From assembly GCF_049651025.1 (NCBI RefSeq), contig NZ_JBASBH010000106.1, positions 62,001-126,000 of the forward strand: 64,000 nt of DNA, written 5' to 3'. The notes below the pieces were generated by a model, which had not been told where the DNA came from, ran no database searches, and worked only from the letters and a program-made list of their open reading frames with translations. Positions 42,397 through 50,897 of this stretch are shown here, in pieces. Origin of the DNA: Parvibaculum sp049651025. GTDB taxonomy: Bacteria > Pseudomonadota > Alphaproteobacteria > Parvibaculales > Parvibaculaceae. The stretch's first letter is position 1; every line of letters begins with the position of its first letter. Made by a program: the position numbers and the translations under genes.

Positions 42397-44129
42397 GGGC
42401 GGGCCGCCTTCGGTGCCTCGACCATGGTGGCGACGTTCAACACGCCGGGTTGCGTCGATGGTTGCGTCGTGAACAGGCGAAGGGCGTCGGCAATTTCATT
42501 CGCCATTCTTGTGTCGTCCCAGCCAAGCTCGCGCGCCATGACGGCGAGCACTCTGTTGATCGCCGCAGCGCCGGGATGACCAAGCGTGCCAAGGCCCGTG
42601 CGGCGGAAGAGAACGTCGGACAGATGCCGCGCCATTTCATGGCGGATCGCATGCACGACCTGAACGCAGAGCACCGGGTTTCCGGCTGCGACGCGGCGCA
42701 TGAGTTCGGCGCGCTCGCCCGGCCGCTCATCGGCGGTTGCGAGCACTTCATCAACGCGGCTGCCGTAGAAATTGCAGAGGTTTTCGACGACCTCCTTCGG
42801 CAATTCGCTGTGGCGCTTTTGCGTCCGCGTGATGAAGCTTTTCAGCCGCCCGATTTCGCCGCCATAGACGGGCGTGCAATGGGTTTCGCATTTGGCCTGA
42901 CGGCCAAGCTTTGCAAGCGCCATATCGACGATCTGCTCGGCAAGGTGGCGCGAGGTCGTCCATTTGCCGCCAAGCGCGGAGATGAAGCCATCGACGCCGT
43001 TCAGCTCCTCATGGTCGCAGACTTCCGCCTCGCGGCTTGCCTTGTAGCTGTCTTTGGGGCCGGTATCGCCCGGCGCATTGTCGATCAGCGGGCGGATGCC
43101 GACATAGAAATGCAGCACGTCCTCGCGCTTCAGGTTCAGCCCCGGCAGTCCGTCATTCACGACGCTCAGAAAATCGCGGAGGTCGTCTTCAGTGACGCCG
43201 ACGCGGTCCGGGTCATCCTTGAAGACCGTATCCGTCGTGCCGATGATCGTGTGGCCGCGCCAGGGGATCACGAAGAAGTGCCCGCCAATGTCGGACTGGA
43301 TCGCCAGCGCATTCTTGCCGGAGATTTCGCGCGTGATGATGTGGATGCCCTTGGAGCGGATCAGCCCGCGCGAGGGCTTGTCGTCTTCGGCAAGGCTCAT
43401 CATGCGGTCGGCCCAGGGCCCGGCGGCATTCACCGTCACCTTGCCCCTGATCGTATGCATCTCGCCGGTCACGTGATCCTTCACATGGACGCCGGTGACG
43501 CGATGGCCGCGTCCGATCGAATCCTGCGTTTCAAAGCCCGTGACTTCCGCATAGTTGGCGGCATCCGCGCCATATTCGACCGCGCCTTCGATGCATTCGA
43601 GGCAGAGGCGTTCGGGCGCGAACATCTGGCAGTCGTAATAGATTTTCGCGCCGGTCAGGCCTTCCGCGCGCAGGCTCGGCATCAGTCGCAATGCTTCATC
43701 GCGCGAGATCGAGCGGAAGCCGGGAATTTTCTTGTCGTCGTCGGAGACGAAATTGCGGTCATAGGAAAGCAGATCGTAGAAGGCGAGGCCGATGGAAAGC
43801 ACCAGCCCGCCCTTCTTGCCATAGCCATAGGTCGGCAGGATGAAGGGCAGTGGATGCACCATATGCGGTGCGATATTCTCCCAGATGCGCCGTTCACGGA
43901 GCGATTCGCGCACAAGCTTCAGCTCGCCATTGACGAGATAGCGAAGCCCGCCATGCACCAGCTTTGACGAGCCGGATGTGGTTGCGTGAGCGAAATCGTC
44001 TTTTTCGAGCAATGCCACCTTCAGCCCGCGCAAGCTTGCATCCCATGCGGTGGTCGCGCCGGTAACGCCGCCACCGACGATCACGAGATCATATTCGGTG
44101 GCGCTCATTTTCTTCAGATCGCGCTGCAT
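42393..44129 (-). CDS. glpD: Aerobic glycerol-3-phosphate dehydrogenase
   Basis: 578 residues from the ATG at 44129; ATG 44108 (MSATEYDLVIVGGG) and 44183 are alternatives, and none has a clear ribosome site. FAD Rossmann motif VIVGGGVTGATTAWDASLRG, SSKLVHGGLRYL, and the long C-terminal domain of GlpD. It oxidises glycerol 3-phosphate to DHAP and passes electrons to ubiquinone at the inner membrane. Here it starts an operon with a lipid kinase and an AGPS homologue instead of glpF/glpK, so it may supply DHAP for ether lipids. Confidence 0.92.
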   Translation of the reverse strand: MQRDLKKMSATEYDLVIVGGGVTGATTAWDASLRGLKVALLEKDDFAHATTSGSSKLVHGGLRYLVNGELKLVRESLRERRIWENIAPHMVHPLPFILPTYGYGKKGGLVLSIGLAFYDLLSYDRNFVSDDDKKIPGFRSISRDEALRLMPSLRAEGLTGAKIYYDCQMFAPERLCLECIEGAVEYGADAANYAEVTGFETQDSIGRGHRVTGVHVKDHVTGEMHTIRGKVTVNAAGPWADRMMSLAEDDKPSRGLIRSKGIHIITREISGKNALAIQSDIGGHFFVIPWRGHTIIGTTDTVFKDDPDRVGVTEDDLRDFLSVVNDGLPGLNLKREDVLHFYVGIRPLIDNAPGDTGPKDSYKASREAEVCDHEELNGVDGFISALGGKWTTSRHLAEQIVDMALAKLGRQAKCETHCTPVYGGEIGRLKSFITRTQKRHSELPKEVVENLCNFYGSRVDEVLATADERPGERAELMRRVAAGNPVLCVQVVHAIRHEMARHLSDVLFRRTGLGTLGHPGAAAINRVLAVMARELGWDDTRMANEIADALRLFTTQPSTQPGVLNVATMVEAPKAARP

Positions 44130-44207
44130 CTTGTCCGTCCGCTTGGTCCTTCTTGTGGCGGAGGCTACCGGGCCGGGGGTCATTGGTCCAGTGAGCAGCT
44201 CAATGCA

Positions 44208-44858
44208 TCAGCCGCGTTTCTTCAGCCCGTGCTTCCCAAGGCGCCATGTCAGATGATCGACGCGATCCTGGCCGAAAAAGGGTTCGCCCTCGAAAACCAT
44301 CAGCGGCACGCCCCAATGGCCCGCGGCCTTCTGGGCGGCTTCATTGGCCGTGATGACGGCTTCAAAGCGCGCGGGATCGGCCTCGATGGCGCGATCAAGC
44401 TCTGCGAGGTCGAGACCGGCGCGGGCCGCCGCATCCTTCAAATGGTCGCCCTCGTGCCAATTCCGTGTGCCGCCGAAGATGACGCCGCCCACTTCGCGCA
44501 AGAATGGCAGGCCCTTGCCCTTTTCGGCGGCGGCGATGCCAAGGCGCGTCAGGCGATGGATATAGGGCTGCTCTTCCGGCACCTCGCCCTTGGCCATATC
44601 CATCACGATCGGATCGGGCGAGGGCCAGCGGAAGGGGAGGCCTTCCATTTCGGCGATGCGTACCGTGTCCTTCATCAGATAAGGCGGCCAAAGCGGGTTC
44701 ACCTGCTTGAAGAAGCCCTTGAGGCGCACGGCGATCGGATAGACGGGGCGCACGTTGCAGCGCACGTCATAGTCGCGTTCCAGCTCCATGAGGCGCGGCG
44801 TGACGAGGTAGGAATAGGGCGAGCGGAAGGACCAGAAGAGGTCATATTCGAGTGTCAT
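44208..44858 (-). CDS. DsbA-family/HCCA isomerase-like thioredoxin-fold protein
   Basis: 216 residues. LFWSFRSPYSYL at the N-terminus, with Ser in place of the catalytic Cys pair, matches 2-hydroxychromene-2-carboxylate isomerase and kappa-type GSTs, which use glutathione. GVPLMVFEGEPFFGQDRV near the end has the cis-Pro strand and fits the family. No naphthalene-type genes are adjacent, so a general GSH-dependent isomerase or transferase role is the safe reading. It lies 78 bases after glpD on the same strand and is 91 bases from the GST-like gene upstream. Confidence 0.86.
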   Translation of the reverse strand: MTLEYDLFWSFRSPYSYLVTPRLMELERDYDVRCNVRPVYPIAVRLKGFFKQVNPLWPPYLMKDTVRIAEMEGLPFRWPSPDPIVMDMAKGEVPEEQPYIHRLTRLGIAAAEKGKGLPFLREVGGVIFGGTRNWHEGDHLKDAAARAGLDLAELDRAIEADPARFEAVITANEAAQKAAGHWGVPLMVFEGEPFFGQDRVDHLTWRLGKHGLKKRG

Positions 44859-44949
44859 GCGTGTAATTCCTTTGGATCTTTCCGGCTCGGCGGCAGCGGC
44901 TTAATGATTTTCATTAGGGTGCATTTCGCGCATCGCGATGGCAAGGATT

Positions 44950-46050
44950 TCATACAGGCGACCAGACGCGTGCGGGATCGAAAAAGGGTGCGCGCCGATC
45001 GGGATCGAAGCCGGATGCAGGATGTTCGACCTGCATGAGCGGCGCGAGGCATCCGGTTTCCGCAAGCAGCGCCGTCACGGTCGATGCCGCCTCTGGCGGT
45101 ATGTCGCGATAAAGCGCCTGCAGCCTTTCAAGGCACCAGACCCGATAGCGATGGACGGGGAGGTGATAGCGACACCCCTCGATCTCGACGTCGAAAGCCT
45201 TGTGCCGCTTGCTCCATGCAAGCGCATTGGCATTGAGATAGGGCAGATAGCATTGCCCCATATCGGTCAGGATGGGCCGCCAGTCCTCAGGGATCGAACC
45301 TGCCGGGTGGAGCGGCCCGTTGACCCGCGTCGCGCGTGCGTTCCACAGGCGCGCCAGCCATTCGTAAACATGCGGTGCTTCATCGCGCATGATGCGGGCA
45401 GGCGTCGGATCGAGGCCGAAATGGCGGAACATCGATGCGAAGAAACCGAAATCGGCAAGCGTCGGACGCTCTCCGAGCAGATAGGGACGCGTGGCGAATA
45501 TCTTGTCGAGCTGTCGCAGGTTGCGGGAATAGATGCTTTCAATGTGTTCGCGCGTCGCCGCCGTGACGCCGTCACCATGAATGTAGCGGTGAAGCTGGCG
45601 TCGATAGATGCCCCATCGGCGCAGCCAGAGCGGGCCCGGCACGTCATGCAGCATTTCGGTCGCGATGCGGTGGCTCATCAGTCGCGCGTCCGGCTGATAG
45701 CTCCATCGATAATGAAGCGCCGGTCGCCAGAGCCATTCATCCGCATAGTCTTCAAGAAGCTGCGAGAAAAACCGCTGCACCGGATCGGCAGGCAGAACGG
45801 CGGGGCCGGGCCAGGCCGCGTCGAGCCATTCGATCATGGGCGAGCTGTCGCTCATCCATCTGCCGTCGGGCATTTCAACGGCGGGCATCTGCGCAAGGCC
45901 CGTCTTGCGCGCGACGAGGCGCATGGTCGAGGCGGAGAGTTCGACGCGGCGATGCGGAATCTCCTTGTACCTCAGGAAGGCTTCGAATTTGCCCGTGAAA
46001 TAGGACAAATCGAGCCCATAGACCTTCATTTCCGCGATGCCGTCCGTCAT
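44950..46050 (-). CDS. GST-like protein with extended C-domain
   Basis: 366 residues. Residues 1-85 are a GST thioredoxin-like domain (KVYGLDLSYFTGKFEAFLRYK; AQMPAVEMPDGRWMSDSSPM). The helical C-domain (RPYLLGERPTLADFGFF) is standard, but a further ~110 residues follow, with FDVEIEGCRYHLPVHRYRVW. The total length is well above a normal GST (~220). It starts at ATG 46050 after a G-rich ribosome site; ATG 46029 is possible. Divergent from the hydrolase array by 120 bases. Function unknown. Confidence 0.82.
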   Translation of the reverse strand: MTDGIAEMKVYGLDLSYFTGKFEAFLRYKEIPHRRVELSASTMRLVARKTGLAQMPAVEMPDGRWMSDSSPMIEWLDAAWPGPAVLPADPVQRFFSQLLEDYADEWLWRPALHYRWSYQPDARLMSHRIATEMLHDVPGPLWLRRWGIYRRQLHRYIHGDGVTAATREHIESIYSRNLRQLDKIFATRPYLLGERPTLADFGFFASMFRHFGLDPTPARIMRDEAPHVYEWLARLWNARATRVNGPLHPAGSIPEDWRPILTDMGQCYLPYLNANALAWSKRHKAFDVEIEGCRYHLPVHRYRVWCLERLQALYRDIPPEAASTVTALLAETGCLAPLMQVEHPASGFDPDRRAPFFDPARVWSPV

Positions 46051-46170
46051 CCCGCCGTCCCCCGGACTGATTTTTAATGTTGTTCATTAAGAATGCGTTT
46101 TACCTGCCTCCAATGCAAGTCCGCTGCTAGAGTTTCGGGCAAATCCAACAAAGCCATCAGGGAGGCATCC

Positions 46171-47076
46171 ATGCCGCAGGTTCAGTCGAACGGCATCACC
46201 ATCGAATATGAGAGCTTCGGCCCTGCTAACCGCGAAACCGTGCTTCTGATCATGGGGCTCGGTGGGCAGCTCACCATGTGGCCGACGGAGCTTTGCAACG
46301 AGCTTGTTCATCGCGGCTATCGCGTCATTCGTTTCGACAATCGCGATGTCGGCCTTTCGACGAAGTTCGATGCGGCCGGAATGCCGGACATGGCGGCGAT
46401 TTTCGGCGCGTTGATGTCGGGCCAGCCCGCAAGGGCGCCCTATTCGCTCGACGATATGGCGGCGGACGCCATAGGCCTGCTCGACGCGCTCGGCATCAAG
46501 CGCGCGCATATTGCAGGCGCCTCGATGGGCGGCATGATCGCGCAGCTCGTCGCGATCAACTATCCCGACCGCGTTCTCTCGCTCACCTCGATCATGTCGA
46601 CCACCGGCAATCCGACGCTGCCTCAGGCAAAGCCCGAAGCCATGGCCGTGCTGATGACGCCTGCGCCAGAGGGCGATCTCGAAGCGGCCATCGCGCGCGG
46701 CATCAATGCCTGGAAGGTGATTGGCAGCCCCGGTTTCCCGACCGACGAGAAAATCCTGCGCGAATGGGTGGGGCGTGACGTCAAGCGTTCGCTCTATCCC
46801 GTCGGCACGGCGCGCCAGATGGCAGCCATCGTTGCCAATGGCGACCGGCGCGAAAAGCTGAAGAAGCTGAATGTCCCCGCCGTCGTGCTGCATGGCGGCG
46901 ACGATCCGCTGGTTCCCGTCGATGGCGGCAAGGATACGGCGGCCAATATTCCCGGCGCCGAACTCATCGTCGTTCCCGGCATGGGCCACGACTTCCCCAT
47001 CGCACTCGTCAAGACATTCGCCGATGCGATCACCACGGCGACGTCACGCGCCGCGAAATCCAAAGCGGCGGAGTGA
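46171..47076 (+). CDS. Alpha/beta-hydrolase, first of three tandem paralogues
   Basis: 301 residues. The catalytic triad is complete: S118 in GASMGG, D245 in HGGDDPLVP and H273 in GMGHDFP. Oxyanion residues are near LLIMGLGGQL. A conserved TSIMSTTGNP segment at about 140-148 is shared with the next two genes. GGGAGG upstream of ATG 46171 is a strong ribosome site. Five bases separate it from the second paralogue. The substrate is unknown; the group resembles haloperoxidase- or lactone-hydrolase-like esterases. Confidence 0.9.
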   Translation: MPQVQSNGITIEYESFGPANRETVLLIMGLGGQLTMWPTELCNELVHRGYRVIRFDNRDVGLSTKFDAAGMPDMAAIFGALMSGQPARAPYSLDDMAADAIGLLDALGIKRAHIAGASMGGMIAQLVAINYPDRVLSLTSIMSTTGNPTLPQAKPEAMAVLMTPAPEGDLEAAIARGINAWKVIGSPGFPTDEKILREWVGRDVKRSLYPVGTARQMAAIVANGDRREKLKKLNVPAVVLHGGDDPLVPVDGGKDTAANIPGAELIVVPGMGHDFPIALVKTFADAITTATSRAAKSKAAE

Positions 47077-47080
47077 GCGC

Positions 47081-47986
47081 ATGACGCAACAGCAGGTAAA
47101 AGCGAACGGCATCACGATCAATTATGAGGATCGCGGGCCCGCCGACGGCATGCCGATCCTTTTCGTCAATGGCTACACCTCGACGATGATGAGCTGGCCG
47201 CCGGAATTGATGGATGGATTGAAGGCGCGCGGCTTTCGCGTCATCCGTTATGACAATCGCGATGTCGGGAAAAGCGAGAAGCTGAAGGGCATTCCTTCCA
47301 TCGGCGCTGTTGCGGCGGCGGTGCGCGAGGGAAAGACGCCCGAAATTCCCTATACGCTTTCCAGCATGGCGGCGGACGGTATCGGCCTTCTCGATGCACT
47401 CGGCATCAAGCGCGCGCATGTCATGGGCATTTCCATGGGCGGCATGATCGTGCAGGCCATGGCGATCAATCATCCCGATCGCCTCATCAGCGTCACCTCG
47501 ATCATGTCGACGACGGGCAATCCCGATCTGCCCAAGTCGAGCGAGGCTGCAATGGTGGCCTTGCAGGAGCAGCCCGCATCGGAAGATCGCGAAACGGTCA
47601 TTCGTCATCGCATGAAAGGGCGGCGCGTTTATCAGAGCCCCGCTTATCCCATGAGCGACGAGGCGCTTTATGCGCGCTGCGCCGCTGAATTCGACCATAT
47701 GTACTATCCGGAAGGCGCGTCGCGCCAATATGCCGCCATTGTCGGCGATGGCAGCCGCGTGGAACGGCTGAAAAACGTGCGTGTGCCGTTTCTGGTCATT
47801 CACGGGCTTGCCGATCCGCTGGTCACGCATGATGGCGGCACCGATACGGCAAAATCCGTACCCGGTGCAAAACTTGAGATGATCGAAGGCATGGGACACG
47901 ATTTGCCCGCCGAGCTTTGCCCGCGTTTTGTCGAATTGATCGCGGATCACGCAATCGCAGCGGAGAGAAAAGCCGCCGCCGAGTGA
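47081..47986 (+). CDS. Alpha/beta-hydrolase, second paralogue
   Basis: 301 residues, the same length as the first. Triad S118 (GISMGG), D245 (HGLADPLVT) and H273 (GMGHDLP), all at the same positions, and the shared TSIMSTTGNP. It starts four bases after the first gene's stop, so they share a transcript. Divergence is greatest in the cap at about residues 150-210, so the two probably have different substrates. Confidence 0.9.
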   Translation: MTQQQVKANGITINYEDRGPADGMPILFVNGYTSTMMSWPPELMDGLKARGFRVIRYDNRDVGKSEKLKGIPSIGAVAAAVREGKTPEIPYTLSSMAADGIGLLDALGIKRAHVMGISMGGMIVQAMAINHPDRLISVTSIMSTTGNPDLPKSSEAAMVALQEQPASEDRETVIRHRMKGRRVYQSPAYPMSDEALYARCAAEFDHMYYPEGASRQYAAIVGDGSRVERLKNVRVPFLVIHGLADPLVTHDGGTDTAKSVPGAKLEMIEGMGHDLPAELCPRFVELIADHAIAAERKAAAE

Positions 47987-48091
47987 CGCATTGCTTATAA
48001 GCCATGCGCTATGCCTTTATGCCCCGTTCAACTTTCCTCCCTCAGTGCCGATATAGGCTGTTGCACGTATCGACGCGGAGGGAGGAAAGAT

Positions 48092-49093
48092 ATGCCCCGT
48101 ATCAAGACAAATGCCATCACGATCGAGTATGAGACCTTTGGTTCTGCAAAGAACGAGGCAATTCTTCTCATCGCTGGCGCCGGTGCGCAGCTGACGCAAT
48201 GGCCGGTCGAGCTTTGCAAAAAGCTCGCGAAACGCGGATACCGCGTTATTCGCTTCGATAACCGCGATGCGGGTTATTCGAGCAAGGTCAGCCCGGAGAA
48301 AATTCTAAGCTATGCCGATGCTCTGGCCGCATTGACGGAAGGCAAATCCGATTTCGTGTCCTATACGCTCAGCGACATGGCGTCGGACGCGGTCGGTCTT
48401 CTCGATGCGCTGAAAATCGAGAAAGCTCACATCGCCGGTGCGGCGATGGGCGGCATGATCGCGCAAACGATCGCCGTCGAGCATCCGGCGCGCGTGCTGT
48501 CGCTCACGTCGATCATGTCGACGACCGGCAATCCCGATTTGCCGCCTGCCAATGAAGACGTGCAGCGTCTGCTTCTCGCCACCGCGCCCATGGCGAGCGA
48601 TATCGAACGCATCGTTGCGCGCGATCTGGAGCTTAGCCGGTTGATCGGCAGCCCCGACTACAAGACCGACGAGGCGGTGCTCAGGGAGTGGGCATTGCGT
48701 GACGCGCTGCGCTCCTATTATCCGATAGGCACGCTGCGCCAGATGGCGGCGGTCATCGCGAGCGGCGATCGTCGCGAGGCTCTGGCGACGATCAAGGCGC
48801 CGACGGTCGTTCTGCATGGCGGCGCGGATATCTACGTGCCGGTTGCAGCGGGCGAGGATACGGCCAAGGTCATTCCCGATGCGCAGCTTCGCGTCATTGC
48901 GGGTATGGGCCACGATCTGCCGGTGGCGCTGGCCGGCCAGATTGTCGAGGCCATTGTCGCGGCTGCAGAGCGCGCGACAGGGCCGAAAGTTGCGGATCAA
49001 CCGGGCTCGTCGTCTCGCGATAGTGGAAGCGAGCAATCCGGTTTCTTCGCAAATCTGTTCCGACGTTTCCGTCGCGAGCCGGTGCCTGTCTAG
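48092..49093 (+). CDS. Alpha/beta-hydrolase-like protein lacking catalytic Ser
   Basis: 333 residues, the third paralogue. The nucleophile elbow reads GAAMGG: residue 118, Ser in the other two, is Ala here (codon GCG at 48443-48445, a one-base change from TCG). Asp (D246) and His (H274) are retained, as are the oxyanion region (LLIAGAGAQL) and TSIMSTTGNP. A C-terminal tail of ~35 residues with Ser/Arg-rich sequence (SSSRDSGSEQ, FRRFRREP) is added. It is a likely pseudoenzyme with a binding, regulatory or scaffold role, unless another residue acts. GGAGGGAGG is a strong ribosome site at 48078-48086. Confidence 0.88.
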   Translation: MPRIKTNAITIEYETFGSAKNEAILLIAGAGAQLTQWPVELCKKLAKRGYRVIRFDNRDAGYSSKVSPEKILSYADALAALTEGKSDFVSYTLSDMASDAVGLLDALKIEKAHIAGAAMGGMIAQTIAVEHPARVLSLTSIMSTTGNPDLPPANEDVQRLLLATAPMASDIERIVARDLELSRLIGSPDYKTDEAVLREWALRDALRSYYPIGTLRQMAAVIASGDRREALATIKAPTVVLHGGADIYVPVAAGEDTAKVIPDAQLRVIAGMGHDLPVALAGQIVEAIVAAAERATGPKVADQPGSSSRDSGSEQSGFFANLFRRFRREPVPV

Positions 49094-49110
49094 GCATAGG
49101 TTTGCGGCGA

Positions 49111-49149
49111 CCCAACTCTCCCCTTCAGCTAGGAAGGGTGAGAGTTGGG
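49111..49149. terminator. Long hairpin between convergent genes
   Basis: CCCAACTCTCCCCTT (49111-49125) pairs with AAGGGTGAGAGTTGGG (49134-49149), with one bulged base and an eight-base loop. No T-tract follows, so it may be a bidirectional stop or a dispersed palindrome. It lies between the third hydrolase and the PAP2 gene. Confidence 0.55.
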
Positions 49150-49192
49150 AGTCGTCGTATTATTTCGAGGTTTGATCTGCCGCGCAGTCTTT

Positions 49193-49999
49193 TCAGCGGC
49201 AGAGCGCCTTGCGGATTTCCGGTCGCGCTTTGTCGAGCTTTTCGCGGAAGTCGTCTTTCTGCATGAAAGCCGCCGCAATCAGCTCGCCGCTGACGCGGCC
49301 CTGTTCGACATCGCTGGCAAAGTGCACGCCGACGATGAGGCGGTTGTGGCTATATTCAGCCGCCCGCGCATAAATCCTGTCCTGCTCTTCCGGCACCAGA
49401 GCGGTGAGCACCAGCGCCGTCTCATAGGCAAAGGCCGTGTGGCCGCTGGGATAGGACGGGCTGTGCTTCAGATTATCCGTCGGCAGCAGGGCGACGATCT
49501 GCGGCAGGCCCTCGACCTGCGACTGATAGGGCCGCTTGCGGTTAAAGGCCTGCTTGGCATCGTCCGACACCTTGATGCTCGTCTGCGTCATCGCGCCGAA
49601 AAGGGCGATGGTTGCAGGTAGCGTTTCAGCCAGCTCCTTGTCGGTCTTTGCGGCAAAGACCTGCGGCGCGATCTTGCATGCAGGCGTTGCGATCTTTTCC
49701 CAAAGCGGCCGCCCGAACTGGGCGAGCGAGGGCCGCGCCGCATCCTCTATGGCAAGCGCCTTTTCGTCGGCGCTCGCATTCTTCTGCGCATCGAGCACGG
49801 CCTGATAGTCGCGCTTCTGCAGGGCGGGCGCTTGCGCGCAAGCAAGCCCTGTGCCCGCCGCAATATCGCTTTGCGGCGGGCAGGGCAGGACTTTGACGAG
49901 ATCGAGCGTGATTTCGCTTTTCATGTCGCCCGCCGCAAGGGCGGTCGCGGCTGGAAGCATGAGTGCCATGGCGGCGAGCGTGATGGCAGCTTTTCTCAT
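49193..49999 (-). CDS. Secreted class A acid phosphatase (PAP2 family)
   Basis: 268 residues. A signal peptide is at 1-22 (cleavage ALA-AG). The PAP2 active site is spread over K-x6-RP (KQAFNRKRPY), PSGH (SPSYPSGHTAFAY) and R-x5-H-x3-D (NRLIVGVHFASD). The length and exported location match PhoN-type non-specific acid phosphatases. GGAG eight bases before ATG 49999 fixes the start. It would hydrolyse phosphomonoesters in the periplasm, releasing phosphate. Confidence 0.9.
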   Translation of the reverse strand: MRKAAITLAAMALMLPAATALAAGDMKSEITLDLVKVLPCPPQSDIAAGTGLACAQAPALQKRDYQAVLDAQKNASADEKALAIEDAARPSLAQFGRPLWEKIATPACKIAPQVFAAKTDKELAETLPATIALFGAMTQTSIKVSDDAKQAFNRKRPYQSQVEGLPQIVALLPTDNLKHSPSYPSGHTAFAYETALVLTALVPEEQDRIYARAAEYSHNRLIVGVHFASDVEQGRVSGELIAAAFMQKDDFREKLDKARPEIRKALCR

Positions 50000-50063
50000 T
50001 ACGGTTCTCCGTCGGTTATCAGCCGAACATGGCAGAGCTTCGCGTCGGTCGGATGACAGCGCC

Positions 50064-50831
50064 TCAGACTTCCGCCGAGCCGCCATCGCAAGGGATGACC
50101 GCGCCCGTGGTATAGGCGGAAGCGCGTGACGAAAGGAAGATTGCGACGCCTGCAATGTCTTCAGGCGTGCCGATGCGCTTTCTCGGATTGCTCGCCTTGA
50201 TCGCATCGCCGAATGTTTCGAGCGTCGCCTTCATCATCTGGCTCGGGAAGGGTCCGGGCGCGATGGCGTTGACGAGGATGTTTTCAGACGCGAGGCGGCC
50301 TGCGAGATGGCGCGTCAGCATGATGCAACCGGCCTTCGACGACGAATAGGCATAGGTTTCGAGCTCAGGCGGCACGATGCCGTTGACCGATGCGATATTG
50401 ATGACGCGCGATGGGTCTTCATAGGTCGCGGCCTTGCGCAGCAGCGGCAGCATCTTCTGCGTGACGAAGAAGGGGCCCTTGAGGTTGATGTTCATCACCT
50501 TGTCCCAGCCGCTTTCCGAATATTCGTCGATCGGCTCGCCCCAGGCAGCGCCCGCATTGTTGACGAGGATGTCGAGCTTTTCCTCGCGCTTTGCGAGTTC
50601 CTTCGCCAGTCCCTCAATGCCCGCCATCGTGCCGAGATCGAAAGGCAGCGAGATGCAGGTGCCTCTCTTCGAGAGTTCTTCGGCAAGCTCGTTGCAGACC
50701 TGCGCCTTGCGGGCCGAGATATAGACCTTCGCGCCTGCCTCGACGAAGCCCGTTGCGATCATTTCGCCAATGCCGCGCGAGCCGCCGGTGACGAGGGCAA
50801 TCTTGCCGCTGACGTCGAAAAGATTTTTCAT
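50064..50831 (-). CDS. SDR family oxidoreductase
   Basis: 255 residues. VTGGSRGIGEM, NNAGAAWGEP and the catalytic YSSSK (AYSSSKAGC) are complete. ISARK ending strand 2 suggests NADP(H). The overall wording is like gluconate 5-dehydrogenase/3-ketoacyl reductases. GGGGAA upstream of ATG 50831 fixes the start. The PAP2 gene lies 65 bases downstream on the same strand. Its substrate is unknown. Confidence 0.92.
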   Translation of the reverse strand: MKNLFDVSGKIALVTGGSRGIGEMIATGFVEAGAKVYISARKAQVCNELAEELSKRGTCISLPFDLGTMAGIEGLAKELAKREEKLDILVNNAGAAWGEPIDEYSESGWDKVMNINLKGPFFVTQKMLPLLRKAATYEDPSRVINIASVNGIVPPELETYAYSSSKAGCIMLTRHLAGRLASENILVNAIAPGPFPSQMMKATLETFGDAIKASNPRKRIGTPEDIAGVAIFLSSRASAYTTGAVIPCDGGSAEV

Positions 50832-50897
50832 GCTGTGGTTCCCCAATGTGTTTCTGTTGGGTGAAACCTAGCACGAAGACCGGCGGGCCAGGCAAGG

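Noticed and set aside
42387..43967. 526-codon open frame on the plus strand opposite glpD
   Set aside because: glpD has the complete FAD and family motifs; the antisense translation has none.
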